The notes under the pieces were generated by a model. The model saw only the letters and a list, made by a program, of their open reading frames with translations, did no database searches and was not told the origin of the DNA. DNA of 64,000 nt, from NCBI GenBank assembly GCA_005239635.1, contig SBBQ01000041.1:62001-126000 (forward strand), written 5' to 3'. Every line of letters begins with the position of its first letter. Within the stretch, counting starts at the first letter, position 1. Positions 18,183 to 28,069 of the stretch are shown in pieces. The position numbers were made by a program, and so were the translations under genes. Source of the DNA: Uliginosibacterium gangwonense. Its GTDB lineage: Bacteria > Pseudomonadota > Gammaproteobacteria > Burkholderiales > Rhodocyclaceae.

Positions 18183-20477
18183 ATGAGTGCTACTCGTGTT
18201 AAGCGCGGCCCTAAGCGCGTGTTCAAGATTGTTGCTTTCGTTTTCGGCGGCCTCGTCGCCTTGTTGGCCGTCATTCTCGCCGTTTTGTTAATGAGCTTTG
18301 ATTCGGCACGCATCAAAGACGAGTTGGCGCGTCTGGTCATGGAGAAGAAACAGCGCACGCTGACGATTCAAGGCGATCTTTCCCTCTCGTTGTGGCCCAA
18401 TATTGGTGTGCGCATGGGCAAAACCACGCTGTCTGAACAAAATAGCGACAAATTATTTATGGCGCTCGATCAGGCGCACGTCTCTGTGGCGGTTTGGCCT
18501 TTATTGTCGCGTCAGTTGATTGTGGACGAGGTGCAACTCTCAGGTGTTCAGGCTAGCCTCGTTAAGCACAAAGATGGTCATAGCAATTTTGAAGATATGC
18601 TGTCGAAGGAGGATGACTCCAACAGCAGCATTCGATTTGATGTGGCCGGGCTCAAGTTGGATGCCACCCAAATTACGTGGGTGGATGAACTGGCTCAACG
18701 CGAATTTGTGCTCAAAGACGCACATTTGCAAACGGGCCAAATTGCCAATCTTGCGTCTGGAAAACTAAGTTTAATCGGCCGTGTAACAGGCAACGCCCCC
18801 AAGTTGGACGCAGGCTTAGCATTACACAGTGATTATCGCTTTGATCTAGAGAAACGCGATGTACTTCTAAAAGATTTGAGCTTGCAGTTTAAGGGTGCAG
18901 CCGCTTCTTTTAGTGACCTCACCGTTGATCTTGTAGCCGGCAGTATTCACACCCAATCGCCTGAAAGTGCGATGGAGTTGTCGCGTCTTAAAATGAGCGT
19001 TCAAGGTCAAACAGCCGACAGTAAAGCGACTGCCAAAGTAGAGGTGCCTGCACTAACGCTGACCCCCAAAAGCGCCCGGGGCGCTACGCTCACCGCAGAA
19101 GGCGATATTAAAAGCGGTGTAACACAAACTGAATTTAAGGCAAGTCTCGATGGTGTTGATGGGACTGCCCAACAAATCCAAGCGCAAAAATTTGTGCTCA
19201 ATTTTGCCAATACAGCAGGTGCGCGCTCCACCGCAGGCCAGATTACTTCACCGCTGAATCTCGATTTAACGCAGTCAATATTTGGGCTGAATAAAATTGC
19301 TGGTGAAGTATTGATTAAGAACCCCTCATTGCCGAAGCAAAAATTGCAGTTGCCAGTCTCTGGGCGAATGTCGGCGAATTGGAATGCACAAACGGCTGTT
19401 GCTGAGTTGGCCACCACAATTGACGAAAGTCACGTCAATTTGCACCTAGACGTATTGGCGTTTGCGCCGCTGCGTACACAATTTGATGTAAGTGCGGATC
19501 AATTCAATGCTGATTTGTATCGTGCGCAGGGCGATGCCAACGCCAAATCCGATCATGCTGGTGAAACAACGATTGATCTCTCAGGTTTGCGTGGTATCAC
19601 AACCGCGGGGCGTTTGCAGATTGGGGCTTTGCAGGTCATGGGGGTGCATGCTAACAATGTTAGTGCACAACTCGCGATTGCCAATGGCGTGTTAAAGCTC
19701 TCGCCACTGAATGCAAATTTGTATGACGGCACACTGTCTGGTTCGCTCACGCTAGACGCGAAAGACAATGCAGTGTCTTTGCAACAGTCTTTGGTTAACG
19801 TCGGCATGGCGCCCCTGCTGCGTGACGCGATAAAGAAAGATCCCTTAGATGGGCATGGCACCCTCAACTTTGATGTAGCGACAACAGGTTCAAACGTTTT
19901 AAGCATGAAGCGCAATTTGCGCGGCCAAGCATCCATGAAGCTGCGCGATGGCGCCGTTAAAGGCATCAATCTCGCCAAGACATTGCGCTTGCTTAAAGCG
20001 CGTTTGGCACTCAATCAAGACATGACGCAAGTAGCCAATAAAGAAGAGAAAACCGATTTCTCTGAACTCACCGCGAGCTTCAATATTCAACAAGGCATTG
20101 CGAAAAATTCCGACCTGATAGCCAAGTCACCCCTACTACGCTTAGGTGGCAATGGCCAGATCAATCTGGGTGAAAGTACGATCGACTATGTTGCCAAAGT
20201 GGCCGTGGTCGGCACGACCACCGGGCAGGATGGAAAAGAACTGGCGCAGCTAAAAGGGGTCACTGTGCCTGTGCGCTTGCAAGGTCCATTCGATAAGTTG
20301 AAGTACTCGCTTGAGGTCAAAGATTTGGTGAGTGATGCAACAAAAGCACAGGTTAAGCAGCAAGTCGATGCTGCTAAAGAGCAAGTGAAAGAGCAGGTCA
20401 AAGCGCAGTCGGACGAAATTAAAGATCAAGCACGCGATAAGCTCAAAGACAAACTTAAAGGCTTATTGGGGCAATAA
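18183..20477 (+). CDS. AsmA-family protein
   Basis: A large envelope protein of 764 residues anchored by one N-terminal transmembrane helix (about 15-40), with the rest in the periplasm. The start of the mature domain (LMSFDSARIKDELARLVMEKKQRTLTIQGDLSLSLWP) and the C-terminal AsmA_2 region (YDGTLSGSLTLDAKD, then DGHGTLNFDVATTG and RGQASMKLRDGAVKGINLAKTLR) are typical. AsmA-like proteins are now thought to form bridges moving phospholipid between inner and outer membranes. The C terminus is a highly charged Lys/Glu/Gln helix (VKQQVDAAKEQVKEQVKAQS and beyond), unusual but common in betaproteobacterial members. Confidence 0.93.
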   Translation: MSATRVKRGPKRVFKIVAFVFGGLVALLAVILAVLLMSFDSARIKDELARLVMEKKQRTLTIQGDLSLSLWPNIGVRMGKTTLSEQNSDKLFMALDQAHVSVAVWPLLSRQLIVDEVQLSGVQASLVKHKDGHSNFEDMLSKEDDSNSSIRFDVAGLKLDATQITWVDELAQREFVLKDAHLQTGQIANLASGKLSLIGRVTGNAPKLDAGLALHSDYRFDLEKRDVLLKDLSLQFKGAAASFSDLTVDLVAGSIHTQSPESAMELSRLKMSVQGQTADSKATAKVEVPALTLTPKSARGATLTAEGDIKSGVTQTEFKASLDGVDGTAQQIQAQKFVLNFANTAGARSTAGQITSPLNLDLTQSIFGLNKIAGEVLIKNPSLPKQKLQLPVSGRMSANWNAQTAVAELATTIDESHVNLHLDVLAFAPLRTQFDVSADQFNADLYRAQGDANAKSDHAGETTIDLSGLRGITTAGRLQIGALQVMGVHANNVSAQLAIANGVLKLSPLNANLYDGTLSGSLTLDAKDNAVSLQQSLVNVGMAPLLRDAIKKDPLDGHGTLNFDVATTGSNVLSMKRNLRGQASMKLRDGAVKGINLAKTLRLLKARLALNQDMTQVANKEEKTDFSELTASFNIQQGIAKNSDLIAKSPLLRLGGNGQINLGESTIDYVAKVAVVGTTTGQDGKELAQLKGVTVPVRLQGPFDKLKYSLEVKDLVSDATKAQVKQQVDAAKEQVKEQVKAQSDEIKDQARDKLKDKLKGLLGQ

Positions 20478-20632
20478 ACTCTGAATGGTGTGTAAAGTCC
20501 TCCATGCGCAATGCCAGCACCGCTCCAAAGGCCGCTCAAGAAGGGCTTGCATCACTTGCCAATGTTTTGGCGGCCTACGTTCTGGCGGCGCTGTACAGTG
20601 CTAAGTGCGATTGTCTTGATCGCGCATGATGC

Positions 20633-22096
20633 TCAATTTCTCGCAGGCGGCACGGCAAGGCACAGATATTTAAGCTCAAGATATTCTTCAATGCCGTAGC
20701 GTGAACCTTCACGTCCCAAGCCGCTCTGCTTAATGCCACCAAACGGTGCCACCTCGTTAGAGATGAGGCCGGTGTTGCAGCCCACCATGCCGTACTCCAG
20801 TGCTTCACTCACGCGCATGAGTCGTGCCATATTTTCGGTGTAAACATACGAAGCCAACCCCGTTTGTGAGTCGTTTGCCAATGCAATGACTTCCGCTTCG
20901 GTGGTGAATGCCATCACGGGTGCGACAGGGCCAAAAATCTCTTCGTGCATGCATTGCATGTCATGGTTAGCATGTGTAATGAGTGTGGGTTCGTAATACG
21001 TGCCACCTCTAGCATGCCGTTTTCCACCGCATATCACTTTCGCGCCTTTACGTTGTGCGTCATCAACCAAGCGTTCAACTTTGTTTAACGCATCAACATC
21101 GATGAGCGGACCTTGTGTTGATTGTGGATCAACGCCCGGTCCGGGCTGAAGCTTTTGTAGCGCATTGGCAAAGCCGGTGCAAAATTGATCGTAGATGCCT
21201 TGTTGTACGTAGATGCGATTGGCGCATACGCAGGTCTGGCCGCTGTTGCGGAACTTTGCGCTTATCGCGCCTTCAATTGCGGCTGATAAGTCCGCGTCGT
21301 CGAAAATGATAAAAGGCGCGTTGCCACCGAGTTCGAGCGACAGTTTTTTCACCGTGTCTGCACACTGGCGCATGAGTAATTTGCCCACCTCAGTCGAACC
21401 GGTGAAACTGAGTTTGCGAACTAGTGGATTGCGGCACAGCTCAGTGCCAAGTGTCGGCGCATCGCCGGTGATGATATTGAGTACGCCAGGTGGGATGCCT
21501 GCGCGGTGTGCTAACTCAGCCAGTGCTAAGGCGCTGAGCGGTGTTTGCTCTGCCGGTTTGAGCACCATGGTGCAGCCTGCTGCAAGTGCTGGTGCAATCT
21601 TGCGCGTGAGCATCGCCGCAGGAAAATTCCACGGGGTAATCGCTGCGCACACGCCAACGGGCTGCCGCAGCGTCATCAGTCGCAGCGCACTATTAGGGCT
21701 GCCCAGTACGTCACCATTAATGCGTCGTGCTTCGTCGGCAAACCAGTCGACAAACGTCGCCGCGTAACGAGTTTCGCCAAGCGCTTCTTGCAGCGGCTTG
21801 CCTTGCTCGCTGGTGAGAATTAAAGCGAGATCATGTGCGTGCTGCAGGATCAACTCGTGCCACTTACGCAGATAACTTGCACGCTTATGTCCGGTGAGTG
21901 CTCGCCATGTTTGCCAAGCAACATGCGCAGCGTCAATGGCCTCGGCACATTCTTCAGTCGACAGCATGGGCACTTTGCCAATCAACTCACCATTGTCTGG
22001 GTTGTGCACGGAGCGTTGTGCGCTGCTACTCGCCGGCTTCCACAGTCCATTGATGTAACAGTGTTGTTTAAGCAAGTTTGAGTCAGTGAGTTGCAT
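20633..22096 (-). CDS. gabD: NAD(P)-dependent succinate-semialdehyde dehydrogenase family protein
   Basis: An aldehyde dehydrogenase that oxidises succinate semialdehyde to succinate in the 4-aminobutyrate pathway, going by family resemblance. It has about 487 residues. Key features are the cofactor-binding segment TPWNFPAAMLTRK, SFTGSTEVGKLL, the general-base glutamate in LELGGNAPF and the catalytic cysteine in NSGQTCVCANR. The end, PFGGIKQSGLGREG, is typical of GabD. MQLTDSN (22096) or the Met four codons upstream (22108) could be the start. It stands alone, without a 4-aminobutyrate transaminase nearby, so the true aldehyde may differ. The 155-bp gap to asmA carries one copy of the uptake-like word (20556-20563). 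Confidence 0.9.
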   Translation of the reverse strand: MQLTDSNLLKQHCYINGLWKPASSSAQRSVHNPDNGELIGKVPMLSTEECAEAIDAAHVAWQTWRALTGHKRASYLRKWHELILQHAHDLALILTSEQGKPLQEALGETRYAATFVDWFADEARRINGDVLGSPNSALRLMTLRQPVGVCAAITPWNFPAAMLTRKIAPALAAGCTMVLKPAEQTPLSALALAELAHRAGIPPGVLNIITGDAPTLGTELCRNPLVRKLSFTGSTEVGKLLMRQCADTVKKLSLELGGNAPFIIFDDADLSAAIEGAISAKFRNSGQTCVCANRIYVQQGIYDQFCTGFANALQKLQPGPGVDPQSTQGPLIDVDALNKVERLVDDAQRKGAKVICGGKRHARGGTYYEPTLITHANHDMQCMHEEIFGPVAPVMAFTTEAEVIALANDSQTGLASYVYTENMARLMRVSEALEYGMVGCNTGLISNEVAPFGGIKQSGLGREGSRYGIEEYLELKYLCLAVPPARN

Positions 22097-22308
22097 GGCT
22101 GAAATCAATCAGATTGAAATGGCGTGCCGTCAGCGTTGCGCAAGCCTAGCACCTAAAATTGCTGGCTAAGTTGTAATGCCTGCACTACATTGTGCGCTCA
22201 CATCGGCATGTACTTTCTACCCATTTTGTAATTATGGATATGAGCGCAACAAAAAGCTGCACATTCAGTTGAGGCAAATTAAAAATAACGTGTCACGAGG
22301 GAGTTGTC

Positions 22309-23301
22309 ATGTCGTTACCAAATGCATTTAAGTATCGACTTGCGGTGCCAGTGATGGCTGCGCCAATGTTTTTGGTGTCCGGCCCGGAGCTGATTTTGGA
22401 AGCCTGTAAAGCCGGAGTGGCGGCAACCATTCCGGCGTTGAATGCGCGTCAGTCTAGTATTTTTGAATCGTGGTTGGCGCAATTTAACGAGCAGTTGAGT
22501 GATCAAGATGCGCCATATGGTGTGAATTTAATTCTGCATGCATCTAATCAAAGACGTGAGGCTGATTTAGCGCTGTGCGAAAAATATAAGGTGCCGTATC
22601 TCGTCACCAGTTTGGGCCATCCTGGCGAGGTGGTGAAGCGTGTGCATGACTATGGTGGTCTCGTATTTTCAGATGTGATACATGCTTACCATGCACGTAA
22701 AGTAATTGATGCAGGCGTAGACGGCATTATCGCAGTCTCTGCCGGTGCCGGAGGACATGCAGGTACACAAAGCTTGGTGAGTTTGCTGCGAGAGATTCGC
22801 GAATTTTGGAGCGGCACGCTCATTGCGGCTGGCGCGATAAATGATGGGGCAGGCATTCGTGCAGTTGAGATTTTAGGCGCCGACTTGGCTTATATGGGCA
22901 CGCGCTTTATTGCAACCAAAGAGGCGCAAGCTCAGGAAGCCTACAAAACCATGCTCACGACCTGCGGCGCAAGTGACGTGGTGTACAGCGCAGAAGTATC
23001 GGGCACCCCGGCTAATTTTTTGCGCCCATCGTTGTTGCAAGCCGGCTTTAATCCGAATGGCACCTTGCCCGAAGGGGGTAAGCCCCACCTGAAGGATTTA
23101 ACCGAAGAGGCTAAGGCATGGCGTGATGTGTGGAGTGCGGGTCACGGGGTATCAGGGATACACGATGTACCAGCAGTTGCAGAGCTCGTGTCTAGGTTGT
23201 CGGATGAATATGAACAGGCCTGCTGTCTGCCACGTTCCATAGCAATTCGAGGGGCGTTTGTGGGCGGGTCTAACACTAAGGGTTGGGCTGATAAAACCTG
23301 A
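22309..23301 (+). CDS. Nitronate monooxygenase-type flavoprotein
   Basis: An FMN-dependent TIM-barrel enzyme of the nitronate monooxygenase / 2-nitropropane dioxygenase family, 330 residues. The N terminus AVPVMAAPMFLVSGPELILEACKAGVAATIPALN, the SAGAGGHAG flavin-phosphate loop and the following IAAGAINDGAGIRA strand are diagnostic. The family detoxifies alkyl nitronates such as propionate-3-nitronate, but many members have other substrates. A good ribosome site (GAGGGAG) precedes the ATG. The gene is alone, with 200 bp upstream and 212 bp downstream of non-coding DNA. Confidence 0.92.
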   Translation: MSLPNAFKYRLAVPVMAAPMFLVSGPELILEACKAGVAATIPALNARQSSIFESWLAQFNEQLSDQDAPYGVNLILHASNQRREADLALCEKYKVPYLVTSLGHPGEVVKRVHDYGGLVFSDVIHAYHARKVIDAGVDGIIAVSAGAGGHAGTQSLVSLLREIREFWSGTLIAAGAINDGAGIRAVEILGADLAYMGTRFIATKEAQAQEAYKTMLTTCGASDVVYSAEVSGTPANFLRPSLLQAGFNPNGTLPEGGKPHLKDLTEEAKAWRDVWSAGHGVSGIHDVPAVAELVSRLSDEYEQACCLPRSIAIRGAFVGGSNTKGWADKT

Positions 23302-23513
23302 TTAATCGGCGTAATGTTTCTAACAATAACGCCGTAAACACAAAGCGGGCTTCAATTGTTTGGATAACAGCTGAGCGAGCGTAATTTTGCACAGCTGAGG
23401 TATGTGTTGCCAGATGATCTTAAATAAGAAGTGAATAAAACCTGATAGGCAATGAATAGCTTTGGATCATTTGAGGAAGCCTGAATGCTTCGTCGATACA
23501 ACACGGAGACGAT

Positions 23514-24374
23514 ATGAAAACATGGAATAGAAGGTTCGGTCGCGGATGGTTTATGCGCGCCGTATTAGGTGCCTTGCTCGCAACTGCTGCCACGATGGCA
23601 AATGCTGAATCGCAGACTTTGCGCTTCGGTGTGCTTAATCAGCGAAGCCCACAACTCACGGCGAGTTATTGGAACCCTATTCTTGAATATATCGGTCGGC
23701 GCGCCGGCGTAACCTTGGTTTTGGGTATGGGTAAAACGGCGCCAGAAACAACTGCTATGACATTGCGTGGCGATTTTGATTTTGCCTTTACCAACCATTT
23801 GTTCACGCCGGATCGCGACAAACTGGGTTGGCAGGTTATTGCGAGACCGAAGGGTGACCCAATTATTGGAGAGATCGTGGTGATGAGTGACTCGCCTCAT
23901 CGCACGCTCGCGAGCATCAAGGGCCAGGAGGTTGCATTTCCATCACAAGAGGCATTTGTTGGATATCAGGTGCCGATGGATAAGCTGAACAAAGACGCAA
24001 TTCAGATCAAGCCTATTTTTGCGGGCAACCAAGAAGGTGCAATGGGTCAGCTTAGAGCAGGCGTAGTAGCGGCTGCGGGGGTTAATAGTAAAGTCATGGC
24101 CCGCTTCGCCGAACGTGAGAAAATTTCTTACCGTGTGTTATGGCGCTCAGAAAATTTTCTAGACATTCCCATCATGGCGCATCCGCGTGTTCCAAAGAAA
24201 ACGGTGGAAGCCGTACGTGCCGCATTGATTAATATGGCGAATGATCCAGAAGGCATGACGGTTTTGAAGGAAGTGGCTGAGATTATTAAACAGTCGCCGC
24301 CATATGGATTTATCGCTGCAGAAAATCGTGACTATGACAACTACCGTCAATTCTTCCGAGACAGTAGCCTCTGA
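23514..24374 (+). CDS. PhnD-like periplasmic substrate-binding protein
   Basis: A periplasmic binding protein of the phosphate/phosphite/phosphonate type (286 residues). The signal peptide is MKTWNRRFGRGWFMRAVLGALLATAATMANA. The mature part begins LRFGVLNQRSP and contains GDFDFAFTNHLF and SIKGQEVAFPSQEAFVGYQVP, the usual domain landmarks. No ABC permease or ATPase lies nearby. Instead the 3' end overlaps a membrane histidine kinase by about 40 bp. Such paired binding proteins usually act as the extracytoplasmic ligand sensor for the kinase rather than in transport. The ligand is unknown. Confidence 0.9.
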   Translation: MKTWNRRFGRGWFMRAVLGALLATAATMANAESQTLRFGVLNQRSPQLTASYWNPILEYIGRRAGVTLVLGMGKTAPETTAMTLRGDFDFAFTNHLFTPDRDKLGWQVIARPKGDPIIGEIVVMSDSPHRTLASIKGQEVAFPSQEAFVGYQVPMDKLNKDAIQIKPIFAGNQEGAMGQLRAGVVAAAGVNSKVMARFAEREKISYRVLWRSENFLDIPIMAHPRVPKKTVEAVRAALINMANDPEGMTVLKEVAEIIKQSPPYGFIAAENRDYDNYRQFFRDSSL

Positions 24375-26583
24375 CGAGGCGCAGGATGAAGTAACTGAGC
24401 CTTTGCAGGCGACACGGGGGGTTCCGCTCGTGTCGCGTATGAGCTTGTTCACTCGACTATTGCTCGTGAGTGGACTTGTGTTGTTGTTGGGTGGCGGAAG
24501 CATGCTTGTGCTAACGACCAATCACGACGTCGAAACCGCACAAAACAATCTCAAAACCCAACTGCAAAACGAGTTGGGGATTTTAGCGCCGCTTATTGCA
24601 GACCAAGCTGTGCTGGGCGATTACACCGTTATTGATCAGGTTATGCGTGCGCGATTGAGCGACCGCAATGTTGTTTCGGTGAGCTGGACCAACCGCAAGG
24701 GCAAAAAAATTGAGGTGTCGGATGCGGAGTCGTATTCGTCTGTGCCAACTTGGTTCTCACAATTTGTGGGCTTGCAGTCAATTACTGGAAATAAGCCGCT
24801 GATCGTTGGTGGCTTAAATTACGGCAAGCTTGAAGTGGTGTTATCGCCTACTGTATCAAGGCAGGATATCTACAGTGCATTTAACCAAAATCTGTTCGTG
24901 CTAGGTTTGGCATTAGGTCTGAACTTCATCTTGCTGATGTTGGTGATGCGTTCGGTGTTAAGGCCGCTTGCCGATTTACGCCGTGGTTTGCAGCAGATTG
25001 GATCGGGTAACTATGGACTTCGGCTGGGTGTATATGGGCCGCCTGAGCTGCGCAGCAGTATGGGTGAATACAACCGTACCGCGCAAACGCTAGAGGTGCT
25101 GCATAACACGCTGTCTGAACAGCGCCGAGCCATTGAGCACGCAGCGATGGTGGTTGAGACCGATTTGTTTGGCCGCATTACTTATGTGTCAGACAGTTTT
25201 TGCCAATTATCAGGCTACCGACGTGAAGAATTGATGGGTCGCACCCATGCACTCATGAAGTCTAACCATCACAACGCTGATTTTTATCGCGTGATGTGGG
25301 AAACCATTCGTAATGGCCAGCCTTGGGCCGGTGAAATTTGTAATGTGCGTCCAGATGGCTCTGCCTATTGGGTATACACCGCCATTACCCCGTTTATTTC
25401 TCCGCAGGGCTGGGTCGAAAAATATGTCGGGGTGCGTTACGACATTACGGAGCGCAAAACTGCAGAGATTGAACTGGTGCGTGCGCGTGATCAAGCCGAA
25501 GCCGGCAGTCGTGCCAAGAGTGAATTCTTGGCAACAATGAGTCATGAAATTCGCACGCCGATGAATGGCATTCTCGGTATGGCAGAGTTGCTCAAAGATT
25601 CTGAACTGGATGAGATGCAGCGCGAGTACCTGAATATCATTCAGTCTAGTGCGAATGGCCTGCTATCGGTGATTAACGACATTCTCGACTTTTCGAAAAT
25701 GGAAGCTGGTCGCATGCAGATGGTAAATCAAGAGTTTGATCTAAACCTCTTGCTGCAAAATGTGCTTGCAGAATTTAAGCTGCGCGCTGAGACGAAGCAA
25801 CTTCAGTTGCAAATGCGTATGGCGGATGATGTACCCGGGATCGTAGTTGCTGACCCGATTCGCTTGCGTCAAGTGCTGACGAATTTAATTGGCAATGCCA
25901 TTAAATTTACGAGTGAGGGTTTTGTGCGTGTCAGTGTGGAAATGGACCTACCTACTGCACGTGGTCCTCGTTTGCGTTTCATCGTTGCAGACAGTGGCAT
26001 CGGTATCGCCCCCGAGAACCAGGCGCGCATCTTTGAATCCTTTGTGCAAGAAGATGGTTCAACCTCACGCAATTATGGTGGCACAGGCCTAGGCCTTGCG
26101 ATTTGCCAACGGCTCGTCACATTAATGGGCGGCAACATCCATGTGCAAAGCCGGCAGGGCGAGGGCAGTGCCTTTAGCTTCACCATTCAGGCCGAAACGC
26201 CGCAATTAGCATTGGTTGGACACGGCAAACAAATCTTGGTGCAGCAACACGACCTCACCAGTCGCCGCATGGTGGCTGCAATGCTGGAACGTTTGGGCTA
26301 CGAAGTGAAGGCCGTTGCTTCGCCAGACGAAGTGCGTTTGTCGCTAGAGCGAGGACACTACAACGCACTGATTCTCGAAGTCGATGTCACGGCGAAAGAT
26401 GAAGCCGCTAAGTGGGTACAGCAACTGCCAGACAGTACGTTGGTAATTGGCGTGCGCACCGCGGACTTCACCGCAGAAGATGCTCGTGACGAGGCGACGC
26501 TGCCCGGCGTGAGCCTGCATGCCTGCTTGCACAAGCCGGTACGTCAGTCTGATCTTGAAGCGGCACTCGAAGGCTTGGTTTGA
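24334..26583 (+). CDS. Hybrid sensor histidine kinase with degenerate receiver
   Basis: A membrane kinase of about 749 residues from the ATG at 24334 (an in-frame ATG also exists at 24304). Order: transmembrane helix (about 38-60), periplasmic domain, second helix (about 195-215), HAMP, PAS domain (about 265-385, with PAC), HisKA with phospho-acceptor His in SHEIRTPMNG (about 404), HATPase with NAIKFT, GIGIAPE and GGTGLGL, then a C-terminal receiver-like domain. In the receiver the strand that should carry the phosphorylated Asp reads ALILEVDV, with Glu at the expected position, so it is probably not phosphorylated. The overlap with the PhnD-like gene implies coupled expression, with the binding protein as ligand sensor. 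No cognate response regulator is adjacent. Confidence 0.92.
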   Translation: MTTTVNSSETVASDEAQDEVTEPLQATRGVPLVSRMSLFTRLLLVSGLVLLLGGGSMLVLTTNHDVETAQNNLKTQLQNELGILAPLIADQAVLGDYTVIDQVMRARLSDRNVVSVSWTNRKGKKIEVSDAESYSSVPTWFSQFVGLQSITGNKPLIVGGLNYGKLEVVLSPTVSRQDIYSAFNQNLFVLGLALGLNFILLMLVMRSVLRPLADLRRGLQQIGSGNYGLRLGVYGPPELRSSMGEYNRTAQTLEVLHNTLSEQRRAIEHAAMVVETDLFGRITYVSDSFCQLSGYRREELMGRTHALMKSNHHNADFYRVMWETIRNGQPWAGEICNVRPDGSAYWVYTAITPFISPQGWVEKYVGVRYDITERKTAEIELVRARDQAEAGSRAKSEFLATMSHEIRTPMNGILGMAELLKDSELDEMQREYLNIIQSSANGLLSVINDILDFSKMEAGRMQMVNQEFDLNLLLQNVLAEFKLRAETKQLQLQMRMADDVPGIVVADPIRLRQVLTNLIGNAIKFTSEGFVRVSVEMDLPTARGPRLRFIVADSGIGIAPENQARIFESFVQEDGSTSRNYGGTGLGLAICQRLVTLMGGNIHVQSRQGEGSAFSFTIQAETPQLALVGHGKQILVQQHDLTSRRMVAAMLERLGYEVKAVASPDEVRLSLERGHYNALILEVDVTAKDEAAKWVQQLPDSTLVIGVRTADFTAEDARDEATLPGVSLHACLHKPVRQSDLEAALEGLV

Positions 26584-26601
26584 GTCTAGTGGCGTACCGC
26601 G

Positions 26602-28065
26602 TTACAGCAAGACAATGTCGAATTGTTCTTGTGTGTAACTGGGCTCGGGCTGTAGTGAAATCGGTTTGGCAATGAAGTCAGACAACATTGCCAACGATTG
26701 CGACTCTTCGTCTAGAAACAGGGTTACCACAGTCGGTGCCGCAATAATGCGAAACTCGCGGGCATCTAAATATTGGCGGGCTTCACGTAGTAAGTCGCGC
26801 AAAATCTCGTAGCACATTGTTTGCGCGGTTTTAACTTCGCCGCGGCCACCACAGGTTGGGCACTCTTCGCACAGCACGTGGGCGAGTGATTCACGCGTGC
26901 GCTTGCGCGTCATCTCCACCAAACCCAATTGCGTAAAGCCAGACACACTCAATCGTGTGCGGTCTTTTGCCAATGCTTTGTTGAGTTCGGTGAGCACAGC
27001 AAGGCGATGCTCAGGGTTGTCCATGTCGATGAAGTCGACAATGATGATGCCACCTAAATTGCGCAGACGAAGTTGCCGCGCAATAGTGTGCGTGGCCTCT
27101 AGGTTGGTTTTGAAAATGGTGTCGTCAAAATTGCGTGCGCCCACAAAACCGCCGGTGTTCACATCAATCGTGGTCATGGCTTCGGTTTGATCAATGATCA
27201 AATAGCCCCCACTTTTTAAATCAACCCGACGTGCAAGGGCACGTTGAATTTCATCTTCCACACCATGTAAATCAAACAGCGGACGTTCGCCCGTGTAGTG
27301 ATCAATTACATTCTCCAGTTGCGGCATATACACATGCGCAAAGTGTTTAAGGCGAACGTAGTTCTCACGTGAGTCGACCAAAATGCGTTGGGTGCTCTCG
27401 CTGACCAGGTCGCGTAGCGCACGTTGGCCGAGGTTAAGGTCTTCGTGCAACAAGGCCTGTGGTTTGGCTTGCTTCGAGCGCGCTTGAATATCGTCCCAAG
27501 CTTTACGTAGATATCCAATATCTGCGGCGAGCTCTTCATCGGTGGCCGACTCTGCCATCGTGCGCACAATGTAGCCGCCGGGTTCCTCTTGTGGCACAAG
27601 TTTTTGAATACGTGCACGCAGCACTTCACGTTCTTGCTCGTCTTCAATGCGCTGCGAAATGCCAATATGCTTATCTTGCGGCAAGTAGACCAGCAAGCGG
27701 CCAGCGAGCGAAATTTGTGTGGTGAGGCGTGCACCTTTGGTACCGATGGGGTCTTTTAAGACCTGCACCATGAGCAGCTGGCCTTCGTGCAGAATACGTT
27801 CAATTGGGCGAGCATCACCATGATGCGCGTTATGGCGCTCTTCCCAAATGTCTGCCACATGCAAAAACGCAGTGCGTTCTAGACCAACATCAATAAAGGC
27901 CGATTGCATGCCAGGCAACACGCGCACGACTTTGCCCAAGTAGATGTTGCCGACCAACCCGCGAGAGGCGTTTCGTTCGACCAAGAGCTCTTGTACTTGG
28001 CCTTGCTGCATGAGCGCCACACGTGTTTCTTGTGGCGTGAAGTTCATCAGAAAGATTTCATTCAT
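26602..28065 (-). CDS. rng: Ribonuclease G
   Basis: An endoribonuclease that matures the 5' end of 16S rRNA and degrades some mRNAs. It has 487 residues, the normal length. An S1-type RNA-binding domain (NIYLGKVVRVLPGMQSAFIDVG) is followed by the RNase E/G catalytic domain with the acidic metal site (TIDVNTGGFVG and VDFIDMD), and the zinc-link cysteines are in CEECPTCGGRG. The start at 28065 (MNEIFLMNFTPQETRVA) is the standard one. It lies 4 bp after maf in a run of minus-strand genes starting at thrB or further up. Confidence 0.97.
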   Translation of the reverse strand: MNEIFLMNFTPQETRVALMQQGQVQELLVERNASRGLVGNIYLGKVVRVLPGMQSAFIDVGLERTAFLHVADIWEERHNAHHGDARPIERILHEGQLLMVQVLKDPIGTKGARLTTQISLAGRLLVYLPQDKHIGISQRIEDEQEREVLRARIQKLVPQEEPGGYIVRTMAESATDEELAADIGYLRKAWDDIQARSKQAKPQALLHEDLNLGQRALRDLVSESTQRILVDSRENYVRLKHFAHVYMPQLENVIDHYTGERPLFDLHGVEDEIQRALARRVDLKSGGYLIIDQTEAMTTIDVNTGGFVGARNFDDTIFKTNLEATHTIARQLRLRNLGGIIIVDFIDMDNPEHRLAVLTELNKALAKDRTRLSVSGFTQLGLVEMTRKRTRESLAHVLCEECPTCGGRGEVKTAQTMCYEILRDLLREARQYLDAREFRIIAAPTVVTLFLDEESQSLAMLSDFIAKPISLQPEPSYTQEQFDIVLL

Positions 28066-28069
28066 GGTG

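Noticed and set aside
20503-20628. Short plus-strand frame between asmA and gabD (41 codons)
   Set aside because: No ribosome site and no recognisable product; the over-represented word within it is present in many intergenic gaps.
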